Positions 44,822-54,022 of a DNA stretch of 64,000 nucleotides are shown piece after piece (position 1 is the stretch's first letter; each line of letters opens with the position of its first letter). The DNA lies in the NCBI GenBank assembly GCA_014238425.1, contig JABABD010000026.1:1-64000 (forward strand). The letters are read 5' to 3'. The position numbers and the translations under genes are program-made. Source of the DNA: Flavobacteriaceae bacterium. Lineage in GTDB: Bacteria > Bacteroidota > Bacteroidia > Flavobacteriales > Flavobacteriaceae. A model generated the notes under the pieces. It ran no database searches and was not told the DNA's origin. It saw only the letters and a program-made list of their open reading frames with translations.

Positions 44822-44827
44822 ATTGTT

Positions 44828-45373
44828 TTATTGTCCTAGTCCTGGAGGATATTTCTCCATGATCTTGCCGACAAATTCCTTTATACGAGCTTCTTTACGT
44901 TCTTTGCCTTGTGCAAGATATCCAGTTCCCATACCTTGCCAAACAAGTTCCTTTTTGTTAGCATCAATTAAATCGACATAGAGAACACCTTCAGTTTTAC
45001 GTGTGATGGTGCTTCTGTTGCCTCCCCAATACCAAGGATTCCAGCCCCAGCCATATCCGTATCCGCCCCAACCACTGTTGTTATAAACATTGATTTTCTC
45101 GCGAGATTTTGTAAATATGCTTACTAACATATCTGGATTTTCAGATTTCGTAAATCCTTTTGCCATAAGTTCAGCTTCTATCGCACGTAAAATTCTACGT
45201 TTGTCTAAATCGCTGATTTCAGCTTTGTCGATTCCACCTTTAAAGAAGGCGAACGTTTTGTACTGACTAAAGTCAGCTTTACTGTCATAATCAGAGGCAA
45301 CTCTTACAGAACTGCATGATGCTATCACTACAAATAGTAGAGATAGTGAGATGGTTTGTAATACTCTTTTCAT
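44828..45373 (-). CDS. DUF4136 lipoprotein
   Basis: The protein has 181 residues from ATG at 45371-45373; an in-frame upstream ATG (45418) overlaps hutU and is not needed. It starts MKRVLQTISLSLLFVVIASCSS, a good lipobox, then the DUF4136 pattern YDSKADFSQYKTFAFFKGG, GFTKSENPDMLVSIF and a Gly/Tyr/Trp-rich stretch (GWGGYGYGWGWNPWYWGG) before the C-terminal domain. The family is a periplasmic or outer-membrane lipoprotein of unknown function. It follows hutU by 17 nt. Confidence 0.88.
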   Translation of the reverse strand: MKRVLQTISLSLLFVVIASCSSVRVASDYDSKADFSQYKTFAFFKGGIDKAEISDLDKRRILRAIEAELMAKGFTKSENPDMLVSIFTKSREKINVYNNSGWGGYGYGWGWNPWYWGGNRSTITRKTEGVLYVDLIDANKKELVWQGMGTGYLAQGKERKEARIKEFVGKIMEKYPPGLGQ

Positions 45374-45389
45374 TGCTTTTTTTTTAAAT

Positions 45390-47375
45390 TTATAATCCGT
45401 TAAGCAGAGTGTCATCAACGCTGTTAGGTAAAGTTACTTTTAAATTCGGTTCGTTCGACATAGCTCTTTTTATAGCGAAAATTGCTTCTTTGTTTCTCGC
45501 CCAGCTACGTCTAGCAATACCATTATTAACATCCCAAAACAGCATGGATTGTAGTCGCTTTTTAGCTTCTTTACTACCATCAAGAACCATACCAAATCCT
45601 CCATTTATTACCTCTCCCCAACCAACACCACCGCCATTATGAATGCTCACCCATGTAGCTCCTCTAAAACTATCACCGATGACATTGTGTATAGCCATGT
45701 CTGCGGTAAAGCGCGAGCCATCATAAATATTACTTGTTTCTCTATATGGTGAATCGGTTCCAGAAACATCATGATGATCTCTACCAAGAATAACTGTTTC
45801 AATCTCTCCTTTTTCAATAGCATTATTAAATGCTTCTGCTATTTTCATGCGTCCTTCGGCATCGGCGTAAAGAATTCTAGCTTGCGAACCAACTACGAGC
45901 TTATTCTCCTGAGCTCCCTTAATCCATTGAATATTATCAGCCATCTGTTGCTGTATTTCTTCTGGTGAATTTTTCTTGATTTCTTCAAGTACTTCGCAAG
46001 CGATAGCATCAGTTTTTGCTAGATCTTCTGGTTTTCCCGAAGCACAAACCCAACGAAAAGGACCAAAACCATAATCAAAACACATCGGACCCATTATATC
46101 CTGTACGTAACTCGGATATCTGAAATCAATGCCATTTTTTGCCATGATATCTGCTCCAGCACGTGAAGCTTCTAATAAAAATGCATTTCCATAATCGAAA
46201 AAGTAAGTACCCTTGGCTGTATGTTTATTAATAGCTGCAGCATGACGACGAAGCGTTTCTTGGACTTTTACCTTGAATTGTTCAGGTTCATTAGCCATCA
46301 TATTGTTGGCCTCTTCAAAAGAGATATCTACAGGATAATAACCTCCAGCCCATGGATTGTGAAGAGATGTTTGATCGCTTCCTAAATCTATATGAACATT
46401 TGCGGTATCAAATTTCTCCCATACGTCAACAATATTCCCTAAATAAGCAATTGAAATAGTTTCTTGCTGTTTTTTTGCTTTCTTTACTCTGACTACTAAT
46501 TGGTCTAAATCAGTAATTTTTTCATCAATCCATCCTTGGTCCAGTCTTACTTGTGTGATTTTAGGATTTACTTCCGCGCAAACTGTAATACAACCAGCAA
46601 TGTTTCCTGCTTTTGGTTGTGCGCCAGACATGCCGCCAAGCCCAGAAGTAACGAATAGGTTGCCTTCAGGTAATTTTTTTATTTTCCTGAAACCATTTAA
46701 CACAGTAATTGTAGTTCCATGTACAATTCCTTGAGGGCCAATATACATATAGCTTCCGGCAGTCATTTGTCCATATTGAGTGACGCCCAAAGCATTGAAT
46801 TTTTCCCAATCATCAGGTTTGGAATAATTTGGTATCATCATACCATTTGTAACAACCACTCTAGGAGCTTCTTTATGACTTGGGAACAAGCCCATTGGAT
46901 GCCCAGAATACATGACCAGTGTCTGTTCATTTGTCATTTCGGCCAAGTATTTCATGGTCAATCTATACTGAGCCCAATTGGAAAATACAGCACCATTTCC
47001 TCCATAGGTAATTAGCTCATGTGGATGTTGTGCTACAGCATGATCTAAATTATTTTGAATCATAAGCATTATGGCTGCGGCTTGCTTTGATTTTGCAGGA
47101 TACTCTTCAATTGGTCTAGCATACATTTTGTAATCCGGACGAAAACGATACATATATATACGACCATATGTATCTAGCTCTTCTTTGAATTCTGAGATTA
47201 AAGTCTCATGATGTATTGTATCAAAATAGCGCAATGCATTTCTTAGGGCTAATTTTTTTTCTTCTACAGAAAGTATAGCCTTACGTTTTGGTGCATGATT
47301 TATAGATAAGTTATATGTTTTTGGTTGAGGTAATTTGTCTGGAATACCTTCTAATATTTGATTTTTAAATAGCAT
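45390..47375 (-). CDS. hutU: Urocanate hydratase (long form)
   Basis: The 661-residue protein is a urocanase of the longer type seen in Bacteroidota (E. coli-like enzymes about 555): MYSGHPMGLFPSHKEAPRVVVTNGMMIPNYS, the NAD-binding glycine stretch VTSGLGGMSGAQPKAGNIAG, and the catalytic region DYGFGPFRWVCASG with the essential Cys. It converts urocanate to imidazolonepropionate with NAD+ as electrophile. The other histidine-utilisation genes (hutH, hutI, hutG) are not in the window, so it is isolated. The start is ATG at 47373-47375. Confidence 0.95.
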   Translation of the reverse strand: MLFKNQILEGIPDKLPQPKTYNLSINHAPKRKAILSVEEKKLALRNALRYFDTIHHETLISEFKEELDTYGRIYMYRFRPDYKMYARPIEEYPAKSKQAAAIMLMIQNNLDHAVAQHPHELITYGGNGAVFSNWAQYRLTMKYLAEMTNEQTLVMYSGHPMGLFPSHKEAPRVVVTNGMMIPNYSKPDDWEKFNALGVTQYGQMTAGSYMYIGPQGIVHGTTITVLNGFRKIKKLPEGNLFVTSGLGGMSGAQPKAGNIAGCITVCAEVNPKITQVRLDQGWIDEKITDLDQLVVRVKKAKKQQETISIAYLGNIVDVWEKFDTANVHIDLGSDQTSLHNPWAGGYYPVDISFEEANNMMANEPEQFKVKVQETLRRHAAAINKHTAKGTYFFDYGNAFLLEASRAGADIMAKNGIDFRYPSYVQDIMGPMCFDYGFGPFRWVCASGKPEDLAKTDAIACEVLEEIKKNSPEEIQQQMADNIQWIKGAQENKLVVGSQARILYADAEGRMKIAEAFNNAIEKGEIETVILGRDHHDVSGTDSPYRETSNIYDGSRFTADMAIHNVIGDSFRGATWVSIHNGGGVGWGEVINGGFGMVLDGSKEAKKRLQSMLFWDVNNGIARRSWARNKEAIFAIKRAMSNEPNLKVTLPNSVDDTLLNGL

Positions 47376-47501
47376 CTGTTTGATTTAAGTTAAACGAATA
47401 TTCGAATTGAAATAGTAGTTTAAAGCTAAGGGTAACGTATATCAATTCTGTGATGCGTATTAGCAATTTTTATCCTATATGTCATTAAGAATGCGTCCAA
47501 A

Positions 47502-47669
47502 TTATTGTTTTTTAACAGTATTCGTTTTTTTGTCATAACCATAAGGGCAATGTCTACAGCCACTTTCGCAGCAATACCCTCTTTTTAAGTGATATTGCTC
47601 TGTAAAACAACGATATCCTTCAGGTGTTAGGTAATAATCGCCTTCTTCAACGGGGATGATTTTTTTCAT
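47502..47669 (-). CDS. DUF5522 family small cysteine-rich protein
   Basis: This 55-residue protein (ATG at 47667-47669; an upstream in-frame ATG would add 25 residues with no family match) has the DUF5522 pattern YYLTPEGYRCFTEQYHLKRG then CCESGCRHCPYG, a CCxxxCxxCP cluster that could hold a metal or Fe-S centre. It is small, soluble and widely conserved in Bacteroidota; function unknown. It is transcribed away from the HExxH gene at 47784. Confidence 0.85.
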   Translation of the reverse strand: MKKIIPVEEGDYYLTPEGYRCFTEQYHLKRGYCCESGCRHCPYGYDKKTNTVKKQ

Positions 47670-47741
47670 TTCATTTATTAAAAACCTACTGACTGTTAGC
47701 AACTTAGTGATAAAAACAGTTTGGGCACGGTTTCTGTAGAA

Positions 47742-47749
47742 CAAAGATA
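47742..47749 (-). promoter_or_regulatory. Candidate -7 promoter box for the DUF5522 gene
   Basis: On the - strand the octamer reads TATCTTTG, a full TAnnTTTG match, about 73 nt upstream of the chosen DUF5522 start. This supports the short form of the gene, because an earlier in-frame ATG (47744) would lie within the promoter box itself. Confidence 0.4.
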
Positions 47750-47783
47750 ATGTAAATTACATTTAATTAATTAGTAGTTGCTT

Positions 47784-48134
47784 ATGATATTAGTTTCAAA
47801 ATATTTGATACCAAAAGGATATTCCGGTTTGACTATTTATCCGTTTGTATTCTTGAAACATAGAGAATCCAAGACGGATGAGGTGCTTATTAATCATGAA
47901 AAGATTCATTTAAGACAGCAATTGGAAATGTTTATTCTTCCTTTTTATGTGTTTTATGTATTGGAATTTTGCTTAAGATATGTTCAATATAAGAACTGGT
48001 ACTTGGCGTATATTAATATTTCTTTTGAAAAAGAATCATATCAAAATGAGGCCAATCTCAACTACTTAAATGAACGCCGTTCATGGAGTTTTTTAAAGTA
48101 TCTTCGCAAGAATGATGGAATTCATTCAACTTGA
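47784..48134 (+). CDS. Small membrane-associated protein with HExxH motif, unknown function
   Basis: The protein has 116 residues from ATG at 47784 (a TTG two codons upstream is in frame). It has one clear metal-site signature, HEKIHLRQQLE near residue 45, followed by a hydrophobic segment (about 57-75). A further Glu in NEANLNYL near 96 could be the third ligand, the layout of a minimal zincin-type metallopeptidase. I do not recognise a named family. Its end overlaps the start of the next gene by 23 nt, and it heads a tight four-gene unit running to hemL. Confidence 0.65.
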   Translation: MILVSKYLIPKGYSGLTIYPFVFLKHRESKTDEVLINHEKIHLRQQLEMFILPFYVFYVLEFCLRYVQYKNWYLAYINISFEKESYQNEANLNYLNERRSWSFLKYLRKNDGIHST

Positions 48135-49029
48135 TAAGAGCATTAATCAAAAAATTGTTTTAGATGATGTCGTAAACGTCGAACTTTATTTAAAGAGAGA
48201 GGATAAAATACACCCTCATATTTCGGGTAATAAATACCGTAAACTCAAGTACAACTTAAATCAAGCGAAAAAGGAAAATTTCAAAACACTCCTAACTTTT
48301 GGTGGAGCGTTTTCAAATCATATAACTGCTGTAGCATCGGTCGGCAATGAACTTGGATTCAGTACCATTGGAGTGATAAGAGGAGAGGAGTTGATAAATA
48401 AAGTCCATAAAAACTCAACATTGACTTTTGCTAAAAACTGTGGAATGAAATTGCATTTTGTTTCAAGACAAGCATATCAAGATAAAGCGTCTGTTGCATT
48501 CATTGAAAATTTAAAACATCATCTAGGTGAATTTTATGTAATTCCTGAAGGTGGAACTAATGACTTAGCCATTATGGGTTGTGAAGAGATATTAAATGAA
48601 GACGATCAAAAATTCGATTATGTTTGCTGTGCTGTTGGTACTGGAGGTACTATTAGTGGAATCATTAATAGTGTAAATTCAAACCAGAAAATTTTAGGAT
48701 TTCCAGCTTTGAAAGGTGATTTTTTAAAAGAAGATATTCGTAAATTTGCCAAGCAAACTAATTGGGAGTTACTATCTGATTATCATTTTGGCGGTTACGC
48801 AAAAATAAATGAGGAGTTAGTGACGTTTATCAATCAATTCAAAGAAAGGTATCGGATTCAGTTGGATCCTGTTTATACAGGAAAAATGATGTTTGGAATT
48901 AGTGATTTGATAAATAAAGACTATTTCCCTAAAGGCTCGAAGATTTTGGCAATCCACACAGGAGGACTTCAAGGTATTTCTGGAATGAATGAACTGCTTA
49001 AAAAGAAACGATTGCCATTAATTAAATAA
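48112..49029 (+). CDS. 1-Aminocyclopropane-1-carboxylate deaminase / D-cysteine desulfhydrase-like PLP enzyme
   Basis: The 305-residue fold-type II PLP enzyme shows YLKREDKIHPHISGNKYRKLKYNL with the PLP lysine in GNKYRKL near residue 43, TFGGAFSNHITAVA near 64, and AVGTGGTISGI near 180. The family removes sulfide or ammonia from D-cysteine or ACC; in Bacteroidota the true substrate is not settled. Either ATG at 48112 or 48115 is possible; both overlap the previous gene. Confidence 0.85.
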   Translation: MMEFIQLDKSINQKIVLDDVVNVELYLKREDKIHPHISGNKYRKLKYNLNQAKKENFKTLLTFGGAFSNHITAVASVGNELGFSTIGVIRGEELINKVHKNSTLTFAKNCGMKLHFVSRQAYQDKASVAFIENLKHHLGEFYVIPEGGTNDLAIMGCEEILNEDDQKFDYVCCAVGTGGTISGIINSVNSNQKILGFPALKGDFLKEDIRKFAKQTNWELLSDYHFGGYAKINEELVTFINQFKERYRIQLDPVYTGKMMFGISDLINKDYFPKGSKILAIHTGGLQGISGMNELLKKKRLPLIK

Positions 49030-49030
49030 G

Positions 49031-49873
49031 ATGAAAACACTCATAAAAATAGGTTTCATATTTGGACTTTGCTTGGCCTTGATAAGCTGTGGCTCAAAAA
49101 GAAAAGTGGTTACAAAAAAATCAAAGGACAATAAAAAAGAAGTTGTTCTAACACCTAAAGGTGATGATGTTACAACACCAGAAGTAGAAGAGCACGTCGA
49201 AAACACTAAACCAAAGAGAAGTACTCCATCAATAAATTCTACAGCCGATTATGTGGCATATTATAGTGATATTGCTCAAGATGAAATGCGGAAGTATGGT
49301 GTGCCTGCTAGCATTACTTTAGCACAAGGCATACTTGAATCGGGTTCAGGAAAAGGAAGACTTTCGATAGAAGCCAATAATCATTTCGGAATAAAATGTC
49401 ATGACTGGACAGGTGCAAAAATTTATCATGATGATGATGCAAAGCAAGAGTGTTTCAGGAAATATAATAATGCCAAGTATTCTTATAGAGATCATTCTTT
49501 GTTCTTAACATCTCGAAGGCGTTATATGGGTTTATTTAAGCTAGCTAAGGATGATTACAAAGGCTGGGCTAAAGAGCTCAGAAAAGCAGGTTATGCTACA
49601 GACAGAAAATACCCACAGAAACTCGTTGCATTAATTGAACGTTATAAACTATACAATTACGATGCGGAAGTTTTGGGTAAGGATGTATCAGATGCAAATA
49701 AGGTGACAACCACAAATGATAAACATACGGTGAAGAAGGGAGATACTCTGTATTCTTTATCAAGAAAATATAAGATTACAATTAAAGAACTTCAAAATTT
49801 AAACGGTCTTGATACAACAGAACTGTTTGTTGGACAAGTCCTTTATGTAAAACCCCTTCCAAAGGATTATTAA
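49031..49873 (+). CDS. Glucosaminidase (GH73)-LysM cell-wall lipoprotein
   Basis: The 280-residue protein has a lipoprotein signal ([11 protein letters not shown], Cys20) and a Lys/Glu-rich linker. A glucosaminidase domain follows (about 70-215: [24 protein letters not shown] with the catalytic Glu, and [11 protein letters not shown]). A C-terminal LysM domain follows (about 233-278: [19 protein letters not shown]). It should cut the glycan chains of peptidoglycan while bound to it, on the periplasmic face of the outer membrane. It lies 1 nt after the deaminase gene and 1 nt before hemL. Confidence 0.92.
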   Translation: MKTLIKIGFIFGLCLALISCGSKRKVVTKKSKDNKKEVVLTPKGDDVTTPEVEEHVENTKPKRSTPSINSTADYVAYYSDIAQDEMRKYGVPASITLAQGILESGSGKGRLSIEANNHFGIKCHDWTGAKIYHDDDAKQECFRKYNNAKYSYRDHSLFLTSRRRYMGLFKLAKDDYKGWAKELRKAGYATDRKYPQKLVALIERYKLYNYDAEVLGKDVSDANKVTTTNDKHTVKKGDTLYSLSRKYKITIKELQNLNGLDTTELFVGQVLYVKPLPKDY

Positions 49874-49874
49874 T

Positions 49875-51161
49875 ATGATATACAAGCGTAGCAGTGCATT
49901 GTTTGCAGATGCAGAACGAGTGATTCCAGGCGGAGTAAATTCACCTGTAAGAGCTTTTAAAGGAGTTGGCGGCACTCCCATTTTTGTAAAAGAAGCTAAA
50001 GGTGCTTATTTGTACGATGAAGATGGGAACCGATTGATAGATTATATCAATTCTTGGGGCCCCATGATTCTAGGACATGCCTTTGAACCTGTTGTCAACG
50101 CTGTTATTGAGAAGGCCAAAAAAGGAACATCATTTGGCATGCCAACAGAAATTGAAACTAAGATTGCTGAGTTGGCTATATCTATGGTTCCAAATGTTGA
50201 CAAAATACGCTTTGTAAATTCTGGAACTGAAGCTTGTATGAGTGCTGTGCGATTGGCAAGAGGATATAGCGGAAAAGACAAAATTATAAAGTTTGCAGGT
50301 TGCTATCACGGTCATAGTGATTCTTTTTTAATACAAGCTGGAAGTGGCGCCGTGACTTTCGGCACACCCAATAGTCCAGGAGTAACTCAAGGTACAGCCA
50401 TGGATACTTTGTTGGCTAGATATAATGATTTAGATAATGTTAAAGAGCTAATTATAGCCAATCAAAGTGAGATTGCAGCTATTATTATTGAACCCGTTGC
50501 AGGTAATATGGGGTGTATTCCGCCAAAAGATGGGTTTTTAAATGGTTTAAGAGATCTTTGTGATGAGAACGATATTCTCTTAATTTTTGATGAAGTCATG
50601 ACAGGGTTTCGTTTAGCTAAAGGTGGTGTACAGGAATTAATGGGTGTTGATGCTGATATTGTTTGTTTTGGTAAAGTAATTGGTGGTGGTTTACCAGTTG
50701 GAGCGTTTGCCGCTCGAAACGAAATTATGAACCATTTGGCTCCATTAGGGCCAGTGTATCAGGCAGGAACATTAAGTGGAAACCCTTTGGCAATGGCAGC
50801 AGGTTTGGCCATGCTTACTGAATTGAATCAAGATAATCAAGTATTTAAACGCTTAGAAGAGAAGACAGCCTATTTGCAAGACGGTATTGCAAAAGCCTTA
50901 AATACTAATAATGTTCTCCATACCATAAATAGAGTTGGTTCGATGATTTCTGTTCATTTTGATAAAGATCCCGTTATTGATTTTGAAACGGCTGCGAAAG
51001 GAAATAATGAAACCTTCAAGACCTTCTTTCATGGCTTGTTAGCTGAAGGTGTTTATATAGCACCTAGTGCATTTGAAACTTGGTTTATTACTGACGCCCT
51101 TACTTATAAAGATTTAGATGAAACTATTGCTGCGATTGAAAAAATTGCTAAAACGTTATAA
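49875..51161 (+). CDS. hemL: Glutamate-1-semialdehyde 2,1-aminomutase
   Basis: The 428-residue PLP enzyme has the GSA-aminomutase pattern: [74 protein letters not shown], and the PLP lysine in [15 protein letters not shown] near 266. It makes 5-aminolevulinate for haem and other tetrapyrroles. Length matches the family. It is last in its unit, and a very long hairpin follows its stop. Confidence 0.96.
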   Translation: MIYKRSSALFADAERVIPGGVNSPVRAFKGVGGTPIFVKEAKGAYLYDEDGNRLIDYINSWGPMILGHAFEPVVNAVIEKAKKGTSFGMPTEIETKIAELAISMVPNVDKIRFVNSGTEACMSAVRLARGYSGKDKIIKFAGCYHGHSDSFLIQAGSGAVTFGTPNSPGVTQGTAMDTLLARYNDLDNVKELIIANQSEIAAIIIEPVAGNMGCIPPKDGFLNGLRDLCDENDILLIFDEVMTGFRLAKGGVQELMGVDADIVCFGKVIGGGLPVGAFAARNEIMNHLAPLGPVYQAGTLSGNPLAMAAGLAMLTELNQDNQVFKRLEEKTAYLQDGIAKALNTNNVLHTINRVGSMISVHFDKDPVIDFETAAKGNNETFKTFFHGLLAEGVYIAPSAFETWFITDALTYKDLDETIAAIEKIAKTL

Positions 51162-51197
51162 ATAAAAGAGCCTTGCAATTACAAGGCTCTTTTATTT
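51160..51197. terminator. Long bidirectional terminator after hemL
   Basis: Two perfect 16-nt arms (AAATAAAAGAGCCTTG at 51160-51175 and CAAGGCTCTTTTATTT at 51182-51197) with a 6-nt loop. The T-rich flanks fit both the + strand hemL unit and the - strand gene ending at 51215. Confidence 0.93.
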
Positions 51198-51214
51198 ATA
51201 TGCTATCGAAGTAA

Positions 51215-51529
51215 TTAATTTTTTATTGCTTTGAATTTTTCAAATTGCTCCTTAGTCAGAATTCTTTCTATAGTTGCATTGAATTTTTTTTCAAATTCAG
51301 CTTTGTTCACTGGCTTGTTAGATTGATATGTTTTCTCTCTAGTAACATACGCTTCGGATAAAGCTTTTGTTTGGTCATCACTTAAATTTAATGCAGTAAT
51401 GAGCGTCTTAACCTCTTGTTTGAAATTAGTAGATTTTGACATATCTGGCACTTCCATTTGAGCAAAACCAGTTTGAGTGTTTAATAAAAGAGCAAAGGCA
51501 AAAAGACAAAGCGTAATTATTTTTTTCAT
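51215..51529 (-). CDS. Small secreted Spy/LTxxQ-like protein
   Basis: The 104-residue protein has a signal peptide (LCLFAFALLLNTQTGFAQ, cut near residue 23) and an all-helical mature part with LNLSDDQTKALSEAY and ILTKEQFEKFKAI. That is the repeated Dxx.LTxxQ helix pattern of the Spy/CpxP and DUF4168-like periplasmic proteins, which act as chaperones in other bacteria. A bidirectional terminator lies 18 nt past its end. Confidence 0.75.
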   Translation of the reverse strand: MKKIITLCLFAFALLLNTQTGFAQMEVPDMSKSTNFKQEVKTLITALNLSDDQTKALSEAYVTREKTYQSNKPVNKAEFEKKFNATIERILTKEQFEKFKAIKN

Positions 51530-51602
51530 GATATATTTTTAATTCGTTAATAACAGGTCCTAAATTAAGAATTTTTATGCTATTAAAAAGGAAATAAATA
51601 AA

Positions 51603-51637
51603 AAAAGCACTGAAGCTATATTTCGCCCAGTGCTTTT
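51603..51637 (-). terminator. Terminator after the basic Spy-like gene
   Basis: AAAAGCACTG (51603-51612) pairs with CAGTGCTTTT (51628-51637) around a 15-nt loop, 24 nt past the stop of the - strand gene at 51662. On the - strand the stem runs into a T-rich tail. Confidence 0.75.
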
Positions 51638-51661
51638 CAAATTAAAAACTAACCAACTCTA

Positions 51662-52117
51662 CTAATGCCTTTTTATAGTTTGTCTCATCCTCCTTCTTTT
51701 CATCATTTTTTGCCGTTTAACACGGTTACGTGCTATCCTTTTTTGACGATTCCCTTTTTCCCATTTTTCAAATTGTTCTTTGTTTAAAATGGTTTTCATT
51801 GCTGATTTATGAGCTATGGCTTTGTCTAGAGTTTCGTTTACAAGAGCAAATCGTTTATCCGGAGAAAGCTTGGCTCTTGATTTTCTTTTTTCTTGTATAT
51901 CGCCTCTCTTTTGTTTTCTATGTTTAGTGTTCTCTAAATTGAGTTCTTGAATCTTTTGTTGCTGAGATGCATTTAAGTCAAGAGCGAGTGTCATACGTTT
52001 TGTTTTAATTGTAGCAATCTGTTCAGCCGTAAATCTAGGCTTGTCAACTTTTTCTTGTTGTTGTGCAGAGGTATTTAAAGTGATGAATGCTAATAAAGTA
52101 ATAAGTACATGTTTCAT
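51662..52117 (-). CDS. Secreted Lys/Arg-rich Spy/CpxP-like protein
   Basis: The 151-residue protein has a signal peptide (LLAFITLNTSAQQ) and a helical core: LDLNASQQQKIQELNLENTKHR and MKTILNKEQFEKWEKGN, again the LTxxQ-type paired helices. It ends with an unusually basic stretch (RVKRQKMMKRRRMRQTIKR). The basic tail could bind nucleic acid, lipopolysaccharide or acidic polymer at the envelope; this is inference. It is a distant relative of the 51215 protein, with which it is tandem but separated by a terminator. Confidence 0.78.
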   Translation of the reverse strand: MKHVLITLLAFITLNTSAQQQEKVDKPRFTAEQIATIKTKRMTLALDLNASQQQKIQELNLENTKHRKQKRGDIQEKRKSRAKLSPDKRFALVNETLDKAIAHKSAMKTILNKEQFEKWEKGNRQKRIARNRVKRQKMMKRRRMRQTIKRH

Positions 52118-52198
52118 TTTTTGATCTTTTAATTATATGCTGCTTTGACTACTTATTTAAGAGAAGGTTTAATGGTTTTTGAATATTTTAACAGTTAA

Positions 52199-53704
52199 TT
52201 AATTTTTTTTTGCTTTTTCAATCAAATTCAATGTTGTTTCGTATAAGCTATTTCGCTCCATTTTGCTTTTCAACCAGGCGTAAAAACTCATAACAAAAAT
52301 ATCTTCGCGTTCGGCATCTATCCAAACAAAAGAATTTTCTACAGTGTCAAAAAATGATTTTGATGTAATTATTTCTGGTTTCTTGTAATACAGTTCCACA
52401 AGATGTAAATACCTAATAACTCGCTGTTGGTCAATAGATCTTAAATAGGGATTATATATGCGTTTAAAACTAGAAAGTCTTGATTCCATTAAATCAATAT
52501 TTCCCAATTCTAGATGGAGCAATATCTCTATCAAATTTTTTTTGATAACCCACTCCTTACCTGCCTTTTCTTCATACCATTTGTTTGTATGATAGAATTT
52601 TGAGAAGATTGATTGTGCTTTTTTAAACTCGTTTTGTTGAAAATAACACATAATGAGACTTAAATAGATATCTAGTAAAGTTTCAATATCTGGATGCTTT
52701 TTTATTATAAACCCTTCGAGAATAGATATGGCTTTTTTTGGTTCATTGGAGTAATTGTAGTTTAGAGCCAGTAATAGGTGATGCTTTAATGTAAATGCAT
52801 TGTAGTATTTCTTTCGCGCTAAGAGCATTTGGTCATGCATCTTGTTTAAATAAAGCAAAGACATTTCAAATTTTTTATTCCTGAATAAAGTATTTGCAAT
52901 CAGGTACAATACTTGTGTGTGGTAGTACAGCTCTTTGTCCTTGTTTTTATGTTCTTGCAGTGTATTGTATGTAGCTATTAAGAAGGGTTCTATTCTTAGG
53001 TAATCATTAGTGACAAAAGCCGAAATGCTAATAATGGTCATCAACTGGTATAAGGATTTAAAAGACATAGAATCACTAATTGTGATGTTGTGTTCCTTAA
53101 GTGTGTTAGTTAGTAATGTTTCAAAATCTATGATTTCACCCTTATACGTTATTTGATTAATGACCTGACGAATCTTAGCGTATACAATATTAAGTTCATC
53201 TTCTATGTGAACATTCTTTTGATTAACCTTGAATTTGCCTATTAAAACATCAATGTTTTCTGAATGATTTGTATATGCATATTGAATTTTGGTGTGATAA
53301 ATTTCATTAAGTAATGGAAAAAGTAAATGTTCTTGTGCAAGTGTTTCTGCCTTATCCAATATTTTGTATGCGACCCTATATTGTTTGTGAATTAAAAAAG
53401 TTCGAGATGCCAAGATATACTTAATGATTTGTATGTCAATCGAATTCTCTTCTTCAAGATTGGTGTTAGCAGTAAAATCAATTAAAGATTGGTAGAGTCG
53501 TTTTCTTAAAGCGTGGTAGGCATCTTTGTTTTTGGTATTGTATAAAGTATTGCATATTTCTTTGGAGGAGAGCTCTTGTTTTGCAATAAGCTTGAATAAA
53601 TCGATGTTTTTAGCATCTGTTCTTTTGTTTCTTTTTTGAAGATATTGAATGAATCGTTGTTGCTCATCTAAAGAAAAAGTGAAAATTATTTGATCTAAAT
53701 TCAT
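52199..53704 (-). CDS. Large cytoplasmic helical protein of unknown function
   Basis: This 501-residue protein has no signal peptide or membrane segment. It is rich in Lys, Glu, Asn, Tyr and Leu, and almost wholly helical; pieces such as RVAYKILDKAETLAQEH, SLLYLNKMHDQMLLARKKYYNAFTLKHHLLLALNYNYSNEPKKAISILEGFI and AQSIFSKFYHTNKWYEEKAGKEW look like degenerate TPR helices. No enzyme motif is seen. It may be a scaffold or a partner protein. Start ATG at 53702-53704, divergent from the small gene at 53860. I do not recognise the family. Confidence 0.7.
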   Translation of the reverse strand: MNLDQIIFTFSLDEQQRFIQYLQKRNKRTDAKNIDLFKLIAKQELSSKEICNTLYNTKNKDAYHALRKRLYQSLIDFTANTNLEEENSIDIQIIKYILASRTFLIHKQYRVAYKILDKAETLAQEHLLFPLLNEIYHTKIQYAYTNHSENIDVLIGKFKVNQKNVHIEDELNIVYAKIRQVINQITYKGEIIDFETLLTNTLKEHNITISDSMSFKSLYQLMTIISISAFVTNDYLRIEPFLIATYNTLQEHKNKDKELYYHTQVLYLIANTLFRNKKFEMSLLYLNKMHDQMLLARKKYYNAFTLKHHLLLALNYNYSNEPKKAISILEGFIIKKHPDIETLLDIYLSLIMCYFQQNEFKKAQSIFSKFYHTNKWYEEKAGKEWVIKKNLIEILLHLELGNIDLMESRLSSFKRIYNPYLRSIDQQRVIRYLHLVELYYKKPEIITSKSFFDTVENSFVWIDAEREDIFVMSFYAWLKSKMERNSLYETTLNLIEKAKKN

Positions 53705-53859
53705 TTTTATATCGTCAGTATTTTACTTCTAAAATACTATAAAATATATAATAATAGTAATAATTATAAAAAATTGGTAATCAGTATTTTATCAAAATTT
53801 GATTTTACAACTTCATATTTAAAGTCACATTTGCGGTGTAATCATTAAAACAAAGCAAA

Positions 53860-54021
53860 ATGAAAAAGCGATTTAAAATAGTTGTGTTTATCATCATGAT
53901 GATAACTATAGTAGTTAGCTCAAAGCGTATTGCAGATTATCTAGTAAGTTCATACGAAGAAGGTATCTCTTATTTAGCGCAGGCCTCTTTAGAAACTAAT
54001 TGTTTTGTAACATACAGATAG
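53860..54021 (+). CDS. 53-residue membrane or secreted peptide, unannotated class
   Basis: The gene runs ATG 53860 to TAG 54021. The peptide starts MKKRFKIVVFIIMMITIVVSS, a short basic N-terminus and one hydrophobic segment (residues 6-20), then KRIADYLVSSYEEG and a tail ending NCFVTYR with a single Cys. The stop is 1 nt before the ATG of the next membrane-protein gene, and a TTTG...CACATTTG promoter-like pair lies at 53800-53834, so it looks like the first gene of that operon. Too short for homology judgement; coding is likely but not proven. Confidence 0.5.
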   Translation: MKKRFKIVVFIIMMITIVVSSKRIADYLVSSYEEGISYLAQASLETNCFVTYR

Positions 54022-54022
54022 T

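Noticed and set aside
39406..47375. A histidine-utilisation (hut) cluster, from hutU and an imidazolonepropionase-like amidohydrolase
   Set aside because: The amidohydrolase is a lipoprotein co-encoded with a nitrilase, 4.6 kb and on the other strand from hutU; no hutH or hutG is present. hutU stands alone here.
47395..47404. CGAATATTCG palindrome upstream of hutU as operator
   Set aside because: It is only 10 nt and there is no second copy or adjacent regulator; such short palindromes are expected by chance in AT-rich DNA.
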